Source: Quisquiliibacterium sp036525975 (GTDB lineage Bacteria > Pseudomonadota > Gammaproteobacteria > Burkholderiales > Burkholderiaceae_E). Taken from it: a DNA stretch of 17,862 nt. The translations under genes were made by a program, and so were the position numbers. Of the stretch, positions 7,343-14,366 are shown in pieces. The notes beneath the pieces are model-generated. The model worked only from the letters and a program-made list of their open reading frames with translations, was not told the DNA's origin and did not search any database. The stretch spans positions 1 through 17,862 of the forward strand of contig DATCZK010000180.1 in the NCBI GenBank assembly GCA_036525975.1. Direction: 5' to 3'. How positions within the stretch are numbered: position 1 is the stretch's first letter; the number at the start of each line of letters is the position of its first letter.

Positions 7343-8203
7343 CTAACCGTTCGGTTCGTTCAATTCGATTTCGCCCTCGAACACCGTCTCGGCAGGGCCC
7401 GTCATCGTCACGGCCCCCCCGCTCCAGGCGATCGTGAGCACGCCCCCGCGCGTGTGCACGTCGATCGGCGAGCGCGCCAAGCCACGGCGGATCGCGCTCA
7501 CCGCCGCGGCGCACGCGCCGGTGCCGCAGGCGAGCGTCTCGCCCGCTCCGCGCTCCCAGACGCGCAGCCGGATGCTGCCCGCGTCCACCCGCTCGGCAAA
7601 ACCCGCGTTCACCCGGCGCGGGAACGCCCGATGGTGCTCGATCAGCGGCCCCTCGAGCCGCACCGGCGCGAGGTCGACGTCGTGCACCCACTGCACCGCG
7701 TGCGGGTTGCCCATCGACAGCACCGAGACCTCGCGCGTGTGCTCGCCCACATCGAGCAGCCACACCGTGTCCTCGCCCACCTTCTGCGCGATCATCTCGC
7801 CCGGCTCGAAGGGCACCTTCGCGGGCTCGAACCTGGGCAGGCCCATGTTCACGCTCACCCTGCCGTCGGGCTCGAGCCTGGGTTCGATCACGCCGCCCAG
7901 CGTCTCGACGCGAAGCGTGCTCTTGTCGCTCAGCCCCTGGTCGCGCACGAAGCGCACGAAGCAGCGCGCGCCGTTGCCGCACTGCTCCACCTCGCCGCCG
8001 TCGGCGTTGAAGATGCGGTAGCGAAAGTCGATGCCCTCGCGCTCGGCCGGCTCGACCAGCAGGATCTGGTCGGCGCCCACGCCGCGGTGCCGGTCGGCCA
8101 GCGCGCGCAGCGCCTCGGGCGTGAACCGCACCGACTGGCGAACCCCGTCGACCACGACGAAGTCGTTGCCCGCGCCGTGCATTTTCGTGAACCGCAACCG
8201 CAT
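7343..8203 (-). CDS. dapF: Diaminopimelate epimerase
   Basis: DapF converts LL- to meso-diaminopimelate for lysine and peptidoglycan synthesis, in the cytoplasm. The 286 residues counted from the ATG at 8203 begin MRLRFTKMHGAGNDF, the normal family start. Both catalytic cysteines are present: C75 in EQCGNGARC and C226 in LACGTGAC. The length is typical. An in-frame ATG at 8221 would add MSDNRP and overlap the upstream acyltransferase stop by 8 bases (ATGAGTGA), so reinitiation could use either. Neither has a good ribosome binding site; I prefer the shorter form on family grounds. Confidence 0.96.
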   Translation of the reverse strand: MRLRFTKMHGAGNDFVVVDGVRQSVRFTPEALRALADRHRGVGADQILLVEPAEREGIDFRYRIFNADGGEVEQCGNGARCFVRFVRDQGLSDKSTLRVETLGGVIEPRLEPDGRVSVNMGLPRFEPAKVPFEPGEMIAQKVGEDTVWLLDVGEHTREVSVLSMGNPHAVQWVHDVDLAPVRLEGPLIEHHRAFPRRVNAGFAERVDAGSIRLRVWERGAGETLACGTGACAAAVSAIRRGLARSPIDVHTRGGVLTIAWSGGAVTMTGPAETVFEGEIELNEPNG

Positions 8204-8213
8204 CGGGCGATTA

Positions 8214-9113
8214 TCACTCATCTGCGCCGCGCCCCGCGTCGCCGTAAACGTCGCGCTCGCCGTCGGGGCGCGTCTTGAAGCGCCGGTGGCTCCAGAGGTA
8301 CTGCTCGGGCATCTCGAGCACGCAGCCCTCGATGTAGGCGTTCATCCGCCGGGTGGCGTCCTCGAGGTCGTCGCCCGGGAAATCCGCCCAGGCGGGCCCG
8401 ATCGTGGCCACGTAGCCGCCCGGAACCATCCGCGTGACGACCGGCAGCACGACGGCGCCGGCGAGCGACGCGAGCCGGGCCACCGAGGTGACGGTGGCCG
8501 CCGGAACGCCGAAGAAGGGCACGAACACCGCGTCGCGCCTGCCCAGGTCCATGTCGGGCAGGATGTACAGCGGAGTGCCCGAGCGCAGCAGGCGAAGCGC
8601 CGGGCGCAGGCCCTCGTTGCGCAGCAGCGTCTGCGCGCCGTGAAAGCGCGTGCGCCCCCGCACCATCGCCTCGGTGAGCGCCCGGCTCTTCTGGCGCGCG
8701 TAGATCGACGCGCCGCCGTAGTCGAGCTGGTAGCGCAGGCCGCCCGCGTCGAGCCCCATGAAGTGCGGCGCGAGCAGGATCACCGGCTTGCCGCGCACCG
8801 CCTCGTAGTGCTCGCCGCCGCGCAGCGCCACGAGGCGCCGCAGCCGCTCGGGCGGCTCGAACCAGACGATGAAGCGCTCGAGGAAGCTGGCCGCGAAGCA
8901 GCGGAAGTGCGCGCGCGCCACCTCGCGCCTGCGCGCCTCGCTCCAGTGCGGAAAGCACAGCGCGAGGTTCACCAGCGCAACGTGCTTCCTCTTTGCGGCC
9001 ACCAGCCACAGCAGGTCGCCCAGCCGCTCGCCAAGCGGCCGCACCAGCCCGATCGGGAGCTTCGCGATCGCGCGCAGAACCCGCAGGCCGAGCCTCGCGA
9101 GCGCCTCGCGCAT
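8214..9113 (-). CDS. LpxL/HtrB-type lipid A acyltransferase, second copy
   Basis: This 299-residue inner-membrane protein belongs to the LpxL/LpxM family, which adds secondary acyl chains to lipid A precursors. It has an N-terminal hydrophobic region, the catalytic HX4D motif as HFMGLD (H117, D122), RTRFHGAQ, PLYILPDMDLG, FVPFFGVPAATVTS and the late PEQYLWSHRRFKTRP. Its ATG shares one base with the stop of the upstream paralogue (TGATG), a strong sign of translational coupling. Which acyl chain or position it serves cannot be read from the sequence. Confidence 0.92.
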   Translation of the reverse strand: MREALARLGLRVLRAIAKLPIGLVRPLGERLGDLLWLVAAKRKHVALVNLALCFPHWSEARRREVARAHFRCFAASFLERFIVWFEPPERLRRLVALRGGEHYEAVRGKPVILLAPHFMGLDAGGLRYQLDYGGASIYARQKSRALTEAMVRGRTRFHGAQTLLRNEGLRPALRLLRSGTPLYILPDMDLGRRDAVFVPFFGVPAATVTSVARLASLAGAVVLPVVTRMVPGGYVATIGPAWADFPGDDLEDATRRMNAYIEGCVLEMPEQYLWSHRRFKTRPDGERDVYGDAGRGADE

Positions 9114-9925
9114 CACGCCGCCTCGCCGGCAGGCGACTTGTAGCGGTTGTAGCCCCAGAGGTACTGCTCGGGCCGGCGCAGGATCGTGGCCTCCATCGCG
9201 CGGTTCACGGCTTCCGGCGTCGGCGCCTCGCGCAGCCTGCGCGCGTGCAGCCGCCAGCCCTGGCCGGGTGCCAGCCGCTCGCCCCAGACGATCAGCACCG
9301 CCGCGCCGGTGGACTGGGCCAGGCGCTCGGGCAGCGTCAGCGTGTACGCCGGCTTGCCGAAGAAGGGCACCCACACCCCCATGCCCGAGTCCGGCACCTG
9401 GTCGGGCAGCAGGCCCACCGCTTCGCCCGCGCGCAGCGCGCGGAGCAAGCCGCGCACGCCCCCCACGGTGGTGGGCAGCGAGCGCATCGCCCCCTGGTTG
9501 CGTGCGGCGGCCAGCAGGCTGGCGAGCGCGGCCTGTTTCGGGGGCTTGAAGAGCACGGTGAGCGCAAAACGCGAAGCGCACCAGCGCGCGGCCACCTCGA
9601 AAGCCCCCAGGTGGGGCGTGAGGATGAGCGTCCCCTTGCCTTCGCGCACGGCGTCGTCGAACACCTCGGCCTCGTCGCAGCGCACCCTCGCCAGCACCCG
9701 CTCCGCGGGCGCGAACCAGACGAAGGGCAATTCGCCCACCATGCGCCCGGCCTGCGCCGCTGCGCGCGCGCGCAGGCTGCCCGGCAGGCCGGCGAGCGCG
9801 AGGTTCGCCGCGATCTTGCGCCGGTAAGAGCGCGAGAGCGCGAACACGAGCAGCCCCAGCCCTGCGCCCAGCGCTTGCATCGGGCCCAGGGGCAGGAGGG
9901 CGAGAAAGCGAAAGAGTTTCACCAT
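9113..9925 (-). CDS. LpxL/HtrB-type lipid A acyltransferase, first copy
   Basis: This 270-residue paralogue of the next gene has the catalytic HX4E motif HLGAFE (H105, E110), LLPDQVPDSGMGVWVPFFG and a late PEQYLWGYNRYK. The N-terminus MVKLFRFLALLPLGP includes a membrane-inserting segment. I chose the ATG at 9925 because this is where family similarity begins; longer in-frame starts would enter the metK promoter. It is the first gene of the tight run leading through dapF to xerC. The two proteins are clearly related but not near-identical, so the duplication is old and the enzymes may act in sequence on lipid A. Confidence 0.91.
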   Translation of the reverse strand: MVKLFRFLALLPLGPMQALGAGLGLLVFALSRSYRRKIAANLALAGLPGSLRARAAAQAGRMVGELPFVWFAPAERVLARVRCDEAEVFDDAVREGKGTLILTPHLGAFEVAARWCASRFALTVLFKPPKQAALASLLAAARNQGAMRSLPTTVGGVRGLLRALRAGEAVGLLPDQVPDSGMGVWVPFFGKPAYTLTLPERLAQSTGAAVLIVWGERLAPGQGWRLHARRLREAPTPEAVNRAMEATILRRPEQYLWGYNRYKSPAGEAA

Positions 9926-9972
9926 CTGGTCGGGTTCGTGATCGATGTCAGATCGTGCGGCGCCGGGTGGCC

Positions 9973-9978
9973 TATAAT
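9973..9978 (+). promoter_or_regulatory. -10 element of the metK promoter
   Basis: A perfect TATAAT lies in the divergent gap. The expected -35 region (about 9948-9956, TCAGATCGT) matches poorly, so the promoter may need an activator. Read on the other strand, the same bases give ATTATAGG, which could contribute to a promoter for the acyltransferase operon. Confidence 0.6.
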
Positions 9979-9984
9979 CGCCGG

Positions 9985-10141
9985 GCCGCCGACTTAATGG
10001 ACAACTTGCGGGGCGGCAACGCAGTCGCAAGCCGGCTGCGCGAACACAATCCCGCTAAAGCGTCGCCGCTTCTCCAAAGCGGACAACGCAGGCGGAAGAG
10101 CGATTCCCGCCGATGTCCCAACCGCAGCCCGGAGAAGTGAC
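9985..10141 (+). promoter_or_regulatory. Structured leader of metK
   Basis: The leader of about 155 nt has several possible stems: GCCGCC (9985-9990) with GGCGGC (10012-10017); CCGCTT (10066-10071) with AAGCGG (10077-10082), loop CTCCA; and GGCGGAA (10091-10097) with TT-C-CCGCC (10104-10111). A ribosome binding site GGAGAAG (10131-10137) precedes the TTG start. I cannot match it to a known SAM or SAH riboswitch class by eye. It may be a regulator of metK, or just a structured untranslated region. Confidence 0.4.
9997..10140 (+). CDS. Possible leader ORF of metK, 47 codons
   Basis: ATG at 9997 opens a frame that ends with TGA at 10138-10140, one base before the TTG start of metK and inside its ribosome binding region. 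The peptide begins MDNLRGGNAVASRL and becomes very basic (QRRRKSDSRR). There is no clear ribosome binding site before the ATG and I know no homologue. The placement of the stop would suit translational coupling, but chance is possible. Confidence 0.25.
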   Translation: MDNLRGGNAVASRLREHNPAKASPLLQSGQRRRKSDSRRCPNRSPEK

Positions 10142-11308
10142 TTGGCCCACGATTTTCTGTTCACCTCGGAATCGGTCTCCGAAGGCCACCCCGACAAGGT
10201 CGCAGACCAGATTTCGGACGCGATTCTCGACGCTATCCTCGCACAGGACAAGTTCTCGCGCGTTGCCGCGGAGACTTTGTGCAACACCGGGCTCGTGATC
10301 CTCGCGGGCGAGATCACCACCGGCGCGATCGTGGACTACGGCCAGGTCGCGCGCGACACGATCAAGCGCATCGGCTACGACAACACCGACTACGGCATCG
10401 ACTACAAGGGATGCGCGGTGCTGGTGGCCTACGACCGCCAGAGCCAGGACATCGCGCAGGGCGTGGACGAGGGGCGCGGCCTGGACGTGGAACAGGGCGC
10501 CGGCGACCAGGGCCTGATGTTCGGCTACGCCTGCGACGAAACCCCCGAACTGATGCCGGCGGCGATCTACTACGCGCACCGGCTGGTGGAGCGCCAGGCC
10601 GACCTGCGCAAGGACGGCCGGCTGCCGTGGCTGCGCCCGGACGCGAAGTCGCAGGTCACGCTGCGCTACGTCGACGGCAGGCCGCACTCGGTGGACACCA
10701 TCGTGCTCTCCACCCAGCACCACCCCGACGTGGCCTACGAGACGCTGCGCGAGGCGGTGATCGAGGACATCGTCAAGCCGGTGTTGCCGGCCGATCTGAT
10801 CAAGGGCGACATCCGCTACCTGATCAACCCGACCGGCCGCTTCGTGGTGGGCGGGCCGCAGGGCGACTGCGGCCTCACGGGGCGCAAGATCATCGTCGAC
10901 ACCTACGGCGGCGCGTCGCCGCACGGCGGCGGCGCGTTCTCGGGCAAGGACCCGTCGAAGGTGGACCGCTCGGCCGCGTACGCGGCGCGCTACGTGGCCA
11001 AGAACGTCGTGGCCGCGGGGCTGGCACGCAAGTGCCTGGTGCAGGTCTCGTACGCGATCGGCGTGGCGCGCCCCACCTCGGTGATGGTGAGCACCGAGGG
11101 CACCGGCGTGATCGGCGACGACAAGATCGCCGAGATCGTGAGCCGGCACTTCGACCTGCGGCCCAAGGGCATCATCCAGATGCTCGACCTGCTGCGCCCG
11201 ATCTACCAGAAGACCGCCGCCTACGGGCACTTCGGCCGCGAGGACCCCGAGTTCACCTGGGAGCGCACCGACAAGGCGGCGGCGCTCAAGGCCGAAGCGG
11301 GAATCTGA
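10142..11308 (+). CDS. metK: S-adenosylmethionine synthetase
   Basis: MetK makes S-adenosylmethionine from methionine and ATP. The 388 residues carry GHPDKVADQISDAILD (15-30), the signature GAGDQG (119-124) and the Gly-rich loop HGGGAFSGKDPSKVDRS (261-277). Length is normal. The start is TTG with GGAGAAG four bases upstream. Family proteins begin M-A-x-D-[FY]-L-F-T-S-E, which fits this position, and no in-frame ATG is near. An essential, abundant enzyme with a TTG start is noteworthy; it may lower or regulate expression together with the leader. The gene diverges from the acyltransferase operon. Its product is the methyl donor for the methyltransferase at 14893. Confidence 0.97.
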   Translation: MAHDFLFTSESVSEGHPDKVADQISDAILDAILAQDKFSRVAAETLCNTGLVILAGEITTGAIVDYGQVARDTIKRIGYDNTDYGIDYKGCAVLVAYDRQSQDIAQGVDEGRGLDVEQGAGDQGLMFGYACDETPELMPAAIYYAHRLVERQADLRKDGRLPWLRPDAKSQVTLRYVDGRPHSVDTIVLSTQHHPDVAYETLREAVIEDIVKPVLPADLIKGDIRYLINPTGRFVVGGPQGDCGLTGRKIIVDTYGGASPHGGGAFSGKDPSKVDRSAAYAARYVAKNVVAAGLARKCLVQVSYAIGVARPTSVMVSTEGTGVIGDDKIAEIVSRHFDLRPKGIIQMLDLLRPIYQKTAAYGHFGREDPEFTWERTDKAAALKAEAGI

Positions 11309-11336
11309 GCGCCGCTCCGGACGGGGGGATCGCCTG

Positions 11337-11362
11337 GAGGCCCGATTTGCCTCTCGGGCCTC
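11337..11362 (+). terminator. Hairpin after metK
   Basis: GAGGCCCGA and TCGGGCCTC form a perfect 9-bp stem with an 8-base loop, 28 bases after the metK stop. No T run follows (GAACCCCC), so it is a probable but incomplete terminator. Confidence 0.5.
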
Positions 11363-11647
11363 GAACCCCCGGCGCACGGCGCACCGCGCGCCGGCCGCCG
11401 CCAGCGCCGCGAACGAACGCATCGGCTCGTTCTCCGGCCAGTGCGCCTGGCCGGGCTGGAAGACCGTGCGCAACCGCGTCTCGAGGATCTTCGCGAAACC
11501 GGGCGTCGACCCCGGCGCCCGGGAGGCGGGAAAACAACGCTTGATCACGTTCCGCCCCTGCAAAGCAAATGCGGTGTAGAGTCGCGCCGGTCAAGCAATC
11601 GTTGCGGCCAGGGAAGCTGGATACGAAACGCACCGTCGAGCAAGCCG

Positions 11648-11672
11648 ACCCGGGCCCCAGACCCGGGTTTTT
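11648..11672 (+). terminator. Rho-independent terminator
   Basis: ACCCGGG (11648-11654) and CCCGGGT (11662-11668) form a 7-bp stem with loop CCCCAGA, followed by TTTTT. It is the only textbook terminator in the window. No gene ends just before it, so it either ends metK read-through (340 bases on) or a short RNA starting near 11580-11590. Confidence 0.8.
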
Positions 11673-11793
11673 CTTCGACGCGGCGCAGTTTCCTCTCTCA
11701 CCGGGACTCGCGCCTCGGGCGCGCGTCACGGGTAGCTGCAAGGCTTCTTTGATGAGGCCGGCATCCCGCCGGTGTACGTCAAGGAAGATCGAC

Positions 11794-12150
11794 ATGAACC
11801 CTGATCGAGTCAACTCGCGCGCCCGCGCGGGGATGCAACGTGGCGCATTCCAGCGATTTCGCGCGGTTTGCATCGTCCTGGCGGCCTGCGTGCTCTCGAG
11901 CGCGGGCGCTCGACCCGCGCTCGCGCGTGCCGACGACGGCGGCGAGGTCGCGCGCCTGTCGATCGACCAGCTCAAGCGCTTCTATCTCTGGTGCGGGGGA
12001 GCCGCCACGGAGGGGCAGCTCGACAATGGCGCAATCATGCAGTGTTCGATCTTCTACGAAGCCCTCAAGGAGAGGGCTTTCGACGGCGACTTCGAGCGGC
12101 TGCTTGCCTGGTCAAGAGCGAACTCGAGCGCGCGCAGCGACAAGCGCTAG
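11794..12150 (+). CDS. Small exported protein with two cysteines
   Basis: This 118-residue protein starts at ATG with AAGGA eight bases upstream. Residues 20-46 form a signal peptide: a basic start, the hydrophobic VCIVLAACVLSSAGA, and probable cleavage after ALA (about residue 45). The mature part of about 70 residues contains FYLWCGG (C67), MQCSIFYEALKERAF (C84) and DGDFERLLAWSRA. The two cysteines could form a disulfide in the periplasm. I have seen similar [LY]xxC...CSxxYExLKxRxFxGDFxxLLAW sequences in betaproteobacteria, annotated only as hypothetical. It reads in the same direction as the regulator that starts 225 bases on; a link is possible but not shown. Confidence 0.75.
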   Translation: MNPDRVNSRARAGMQRGAFQRFRAVCIVLAACVLSSAGARPALARADDGGEVARLSIDQLKRFYLWCGGAATEGQLDNGAIMQCSIFYEALKERAFDGDFERLLAWSRANSSARSDKR

Positions 12151-12180
12151 CGCGCCTATGGCGCCGCCAGCGCCCGACGA

Positions 12181-12360
12181 TCAGCTCGATCGCGGGCGCT
12201 CGAGCGCGCGCACGCTTCGCGGAGCAAAGCTCGGGTTCCCGACCCGCACCTCGCAGGTGAAGCCGGCGCCCAGGTTGACGTCGGTGTCGACCACGCCCCC
12301 GGCGGTGACGACGCCGCCCACCCCCGGGGCAAAGAAGACGGCAAGCGCCTGTCGTTGATC
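12181..12360 (-). pseudogene. Possible C-terminal gene relic
   Basis: In the 225-base gap before the regulator, the minus strand reads an uninterrupted frame ending in TGA at 12181 with strongly GC-rich third positions. It contains GGVVDTDVNLGAGFTCEVRV and looks protein-like. No start is available, since upstream it runs antisense through the regulator gene. It may be the tail of a lost gene or a by-product of base composition. I do not recognise the family. Confidence 0.25.
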
Positions 12361-12363
12361 GTC

Positions 12364-12369
12364 GATAAT
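12364..12369 (+). promoter_or_regulatory. -10-like element just before the regulator start
   Basis: GATAAT matches 5 of 6 consensus bases and lies 6 bases before the ATG at 12376, the usual distance to a transcription start. No ribosome binding site is at a useful distance (GGA lies only 3 bases from the ATG). Together these suggest a leaderless mRNA. The -35 region is unclear. Confidence 0.4.
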
Positions 12370-12375
12370 CGGACG

Positions 12376-14292
12376 ATGCTCCATCTGCAGCTTCTCGGCG
12401 ACGTCGCGCTGCGCTCCGCGCAGGGCGTCACGCGTCGTGATTTCCCGCGGCGCTCGATCGCGCTGCTCGCGCTGATCGCGCAAGCGGGCGCCGAAGGCGT
12501 GTCGCGCGACCGGGCCTGCGCGCTGCTGTGGCCCGACGCCGACGCCCCGCGCGCACGCCAGCGTCTGCGGCAACTGCTCAGCGATCTGCGCGGTCGTGAT
12601 GTTCCGGTCCTCAGAGCCGCGTCGCATCTGGTGCTCGAGCCGGCGCAAGTGAGCGTCGACGTCGTGCAGTTCGAGGCGCTCGCGAAGAGCGGCGAGGGCG
12701 TCGAATTGACCCGGGCACTGGCGCTGTACAGGGGCGCGCTGGGTGTGCTGCTCGACGACGCCGGTAACGAGTTCGACGCCTGGCACGCCAGCGAGCGCGT
12801 GCGGCTCGAGCGCGTGGCCTTGTCCGTTTGCGAGCGGCTGGCCGCGCACCACGAGCAGCGCGGCGAGAACGAGCGCCTGGTGGAAGTGCTCCAGCGATGG
12901 CTCGAGATCGATCCGTGCGCGGAAGCGGCGCACCGCGGGTTGATGCGCGCGTTGATGCGGCAAGGGCGGCGTGCCGATGCGCTTGCCCAGTTCGATCGCT
13001 GCTGCGATGCGCTCAACCGCGTGCACGGCGTGCTGCCGCAGCACGAGACCGTCGAGCTGCACAAGACGCTGCGGTCGGCCCAAAGCAACGCTTCCCGCCA
13101 ACGCTTGATCGGCGATGCCGGCGCCTTGTCGATCGCGGTGCTCCCGCTGTTCACCACCAAGCGCGACGCCGAGGCGCTCGATCCGCTCGCGCACGGGCTG
13201 GCCGAGGACCTGAGCACGGCGCTGGCGCTGCGCCCGACGCTCGCCGTGGTCGACGCCCCGATGGCACGCGCCGCGCTGGCGCGAGCGCAGGGCGACCTGA
13301 TGCGAGCGAGCGAGGCGCTCGGCGTGCGCTACCTCGTTTCGGGAGGGCTGCGCGTGCTCGACCAAGACCGGGTGCGGTTGACGCTCAACCTGGTTTCGGG
13401 GATCGACGCGCTGTTTCACTGGGGCCTGCGCGAAGAGTTCGCGATCGACGACCCGATCGACGAGCGCGTCAGCGCGTGGGCGGGCGACCTGGAACTGCAG
13501 ACGTGCATCGCCGCATCGGGCGCACCGCCAGCCCCCGACGAACCGGCATGGGACAGCATGCGCCGGGCGATGCGAACGATGTTCGAGCTGGGCTGGTCCG
13601 AGGCATCGGTGCGCCAGACGATCGACTTCTATCGCCGCGCCCTCGAGACCGACCCCACGCACGCGCTGGCACGCGCGCAAAAGGCGATCCTGCTGGCGTT
13701 GGCCACGAACATGGGCCTGATGGCTGGCGACGAAGTGCGCAAAGAAGCACGCGAAGACGCCGAGCAGGCGCTCGGTCTCGCCCCGCGCAGCTCGGAAGTG
13801 CTGGGATACGCCGGCTGCGCGCTGGCCGACCTGGGCGAGCCGCAGCGGGCGGAATCCTTCGTGCAGCGCGCCATCGACACCAACCCGGGAAACCCGCAGG
13901 CCTGGGCCGCCGCGGGCGCCACCCATCTGCTGCTCGGTCACACCGAGAAGGGCATCAGCATGCTCGAGCGCGGGCTGCGCCTGAGCCCCGACGATTACCG
14001 TCGCCCGGTCTGGTACACGCTGCTCGCCGGCGCCTACCACCGACTCAAGAAAATCGACAAGGCGGCCGAGATGGCACTGGCCGGCTGCAGCGCCGACGCG
14101 CGCTACTACCCGGCGCGGCTGGCGCTGGCGGCGATCGAGATCGACCGCGGCAACGATGCGCGCGCGTCGGCGGCGCTGCGCGAGGCGCTGCGCATTCGGC
14201 CGACGCTCACCGCCGCCGAGGCGCGCGGCTGGGTGCGCAAGCGCCTGATGGCGCGATTGCAGGCTCTCTGGCCCGAAACCGCTGGCCGCTGA
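12376..14292 (+). CDS. SARP-like regulator: winged helix, BTAD, TolB-like, TPR
   Basis: This 638-residue protein begins with an OmpR-type winged helix (about 1-88, LLGDVALRSAQG...FPRRSIALLALIA...LWPD...ARQRLRQLLSDLRG). A bacterial transcriptional activation domain follows (93-235, including EFDAWHASERVRLERVAL and YRGALGVLL). Residues 251-380 resemble the TolB-N-like region of CadC/adenylate-cyclase-type regulators (SIAVLPLF...GLAEDLSTAL...LGVRYLVSGGLR). Residues 390-615 are TPR repeats. There is no NTPase domain. SARP proteins activate nearby promoters by binding direct repeats, and such repeats begin at this gene's own stop codon. The TolB/TPR half may sense a ligand or partner. TTG at 12355 is a possible longer start; I prefer the ATG. 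Confidence 0.88.
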   Translation: MLHLQLLGDVALRSAQGVTRRDFPRRSIALLALIAQAGAEGVSRDRACALLWPDADAPRARQRLRQLLSDLRGRDVPVLRAASHLVLEPAQVSVDVVQFEALAKSGEGVELTRALALYRGALGVLLDDAGNEFDAWHASERVRLERVALSVCERLAAHHEQRGENERLVEVLQRWLEIDPCAEAAHRGLMRALMRQGRRADALAQFDRCCDALNRVHGVLPQHETVELHKTLRSAQSNASRQRLIGDAGALSIAVLPLFTTKRDAEALDPLAHGLAEDLSTALALRPTLAVVDAPMARAALARAQGDLMRASEALGVRYLVSGGLRVLDQDRVRLTLNLVSGIDALFHWGLREEFAIDDPIDERVSAWAGDLELQTCIAASGAPPAPDEPAWDSMRRAMRTMFELGWSEASVRQTIDFYRRALETDPTHALARAQKAILLALATNMGLMAGDEVRKEAREDAEQALGLAPRSSEVLGYAGCALADLGEPQRAESFVQRAIDTNPGNPQAWAAAGATHLLLGHTEKGISMLERGLRLSPDDYRRPVWYTLLAGAYHRLKKIDKAAEMALAGCSADARYYPARLALAAIEIDRGNDARASAALREALRIRPTLTAAEARGWVRKRLMARLQALWPETAGR

Positions 14293-14317
14293 CGCGCGAT
14301 TGACGCCGGTCTGACGC
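14290..14317 (+). promoter_or_regulatory. Three 11-bp-phased TGACGC repeats, probable SARP operator
   Basis: TGACGC occurs at 14290, 14301 and 14312, each separated by five unrelated bases, so all three lie on one helix face. The first includes the stop codon of the regulator. SARP activators of Streptomyces (ActII-ORF4, DnrI) bind direct repeats at 11-bp periodicity ending about 8 bp before the -10. Here that would place the -10 near 14326 (AAGAGT, 3 of 6), a poor box as expected for an activator-dependent promoter. TTGACG at 14300-14305 could also act as a -35. Confidence 0.65.
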
Positions 14318-14366
14318 TGGCGTGCAAGAGTGTGGTCGTGAGTTGCCCATCGAACAGGAGCAGACG

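Larger units (their letters stand above)
11309..11793. other. Long gap after metK without a supported gene
   Basis: About 485 bases lie between metK and the small exported protein. Besides the hairpin at 11337 and the terminator at 11648 I find no convincing gene. On the minus strand a frame from about 11548 downwards has coding-like GC-rich third positions and GTG with AGGGG six bases upstream, but it has no stop before running antisense through metK. Just before 11794 a short plus-strand frame after TAG (11733) reads QGFFDEAGIPPVYVKEDRH and looks like the tail of a lost gene. Confidence 0.4.

Noticed and set aside
9985..10141. Known SAM-I, SAM-II or SAH riboswitch upstream of metK
   Set aside because: I could not find the conserved core elements of these classes by eye, so it is reported only as an unclassified structured leader.
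11286..11563. Minus-strand frame after metK with GC-rich third positions and GTG preceded by AGGGG
   Set aside because: It has no stop before running antisense through nearly all of metK, and I recognise no family.
12181..14040. Long minus-strand frame through the regulator gene
   Set aside because: Antisense to a gene with recognisable domains. Only its last 60 codons, outside the regulator, are kept as a possible relic.
14322..14366. Upstream TTG/GTG-type start extending the OsmC-like protein by 15 residues
   Set aside because: The ATG at 14367 has an ideal AGGAG and fits the family; the extension would overlap the probable promoter.
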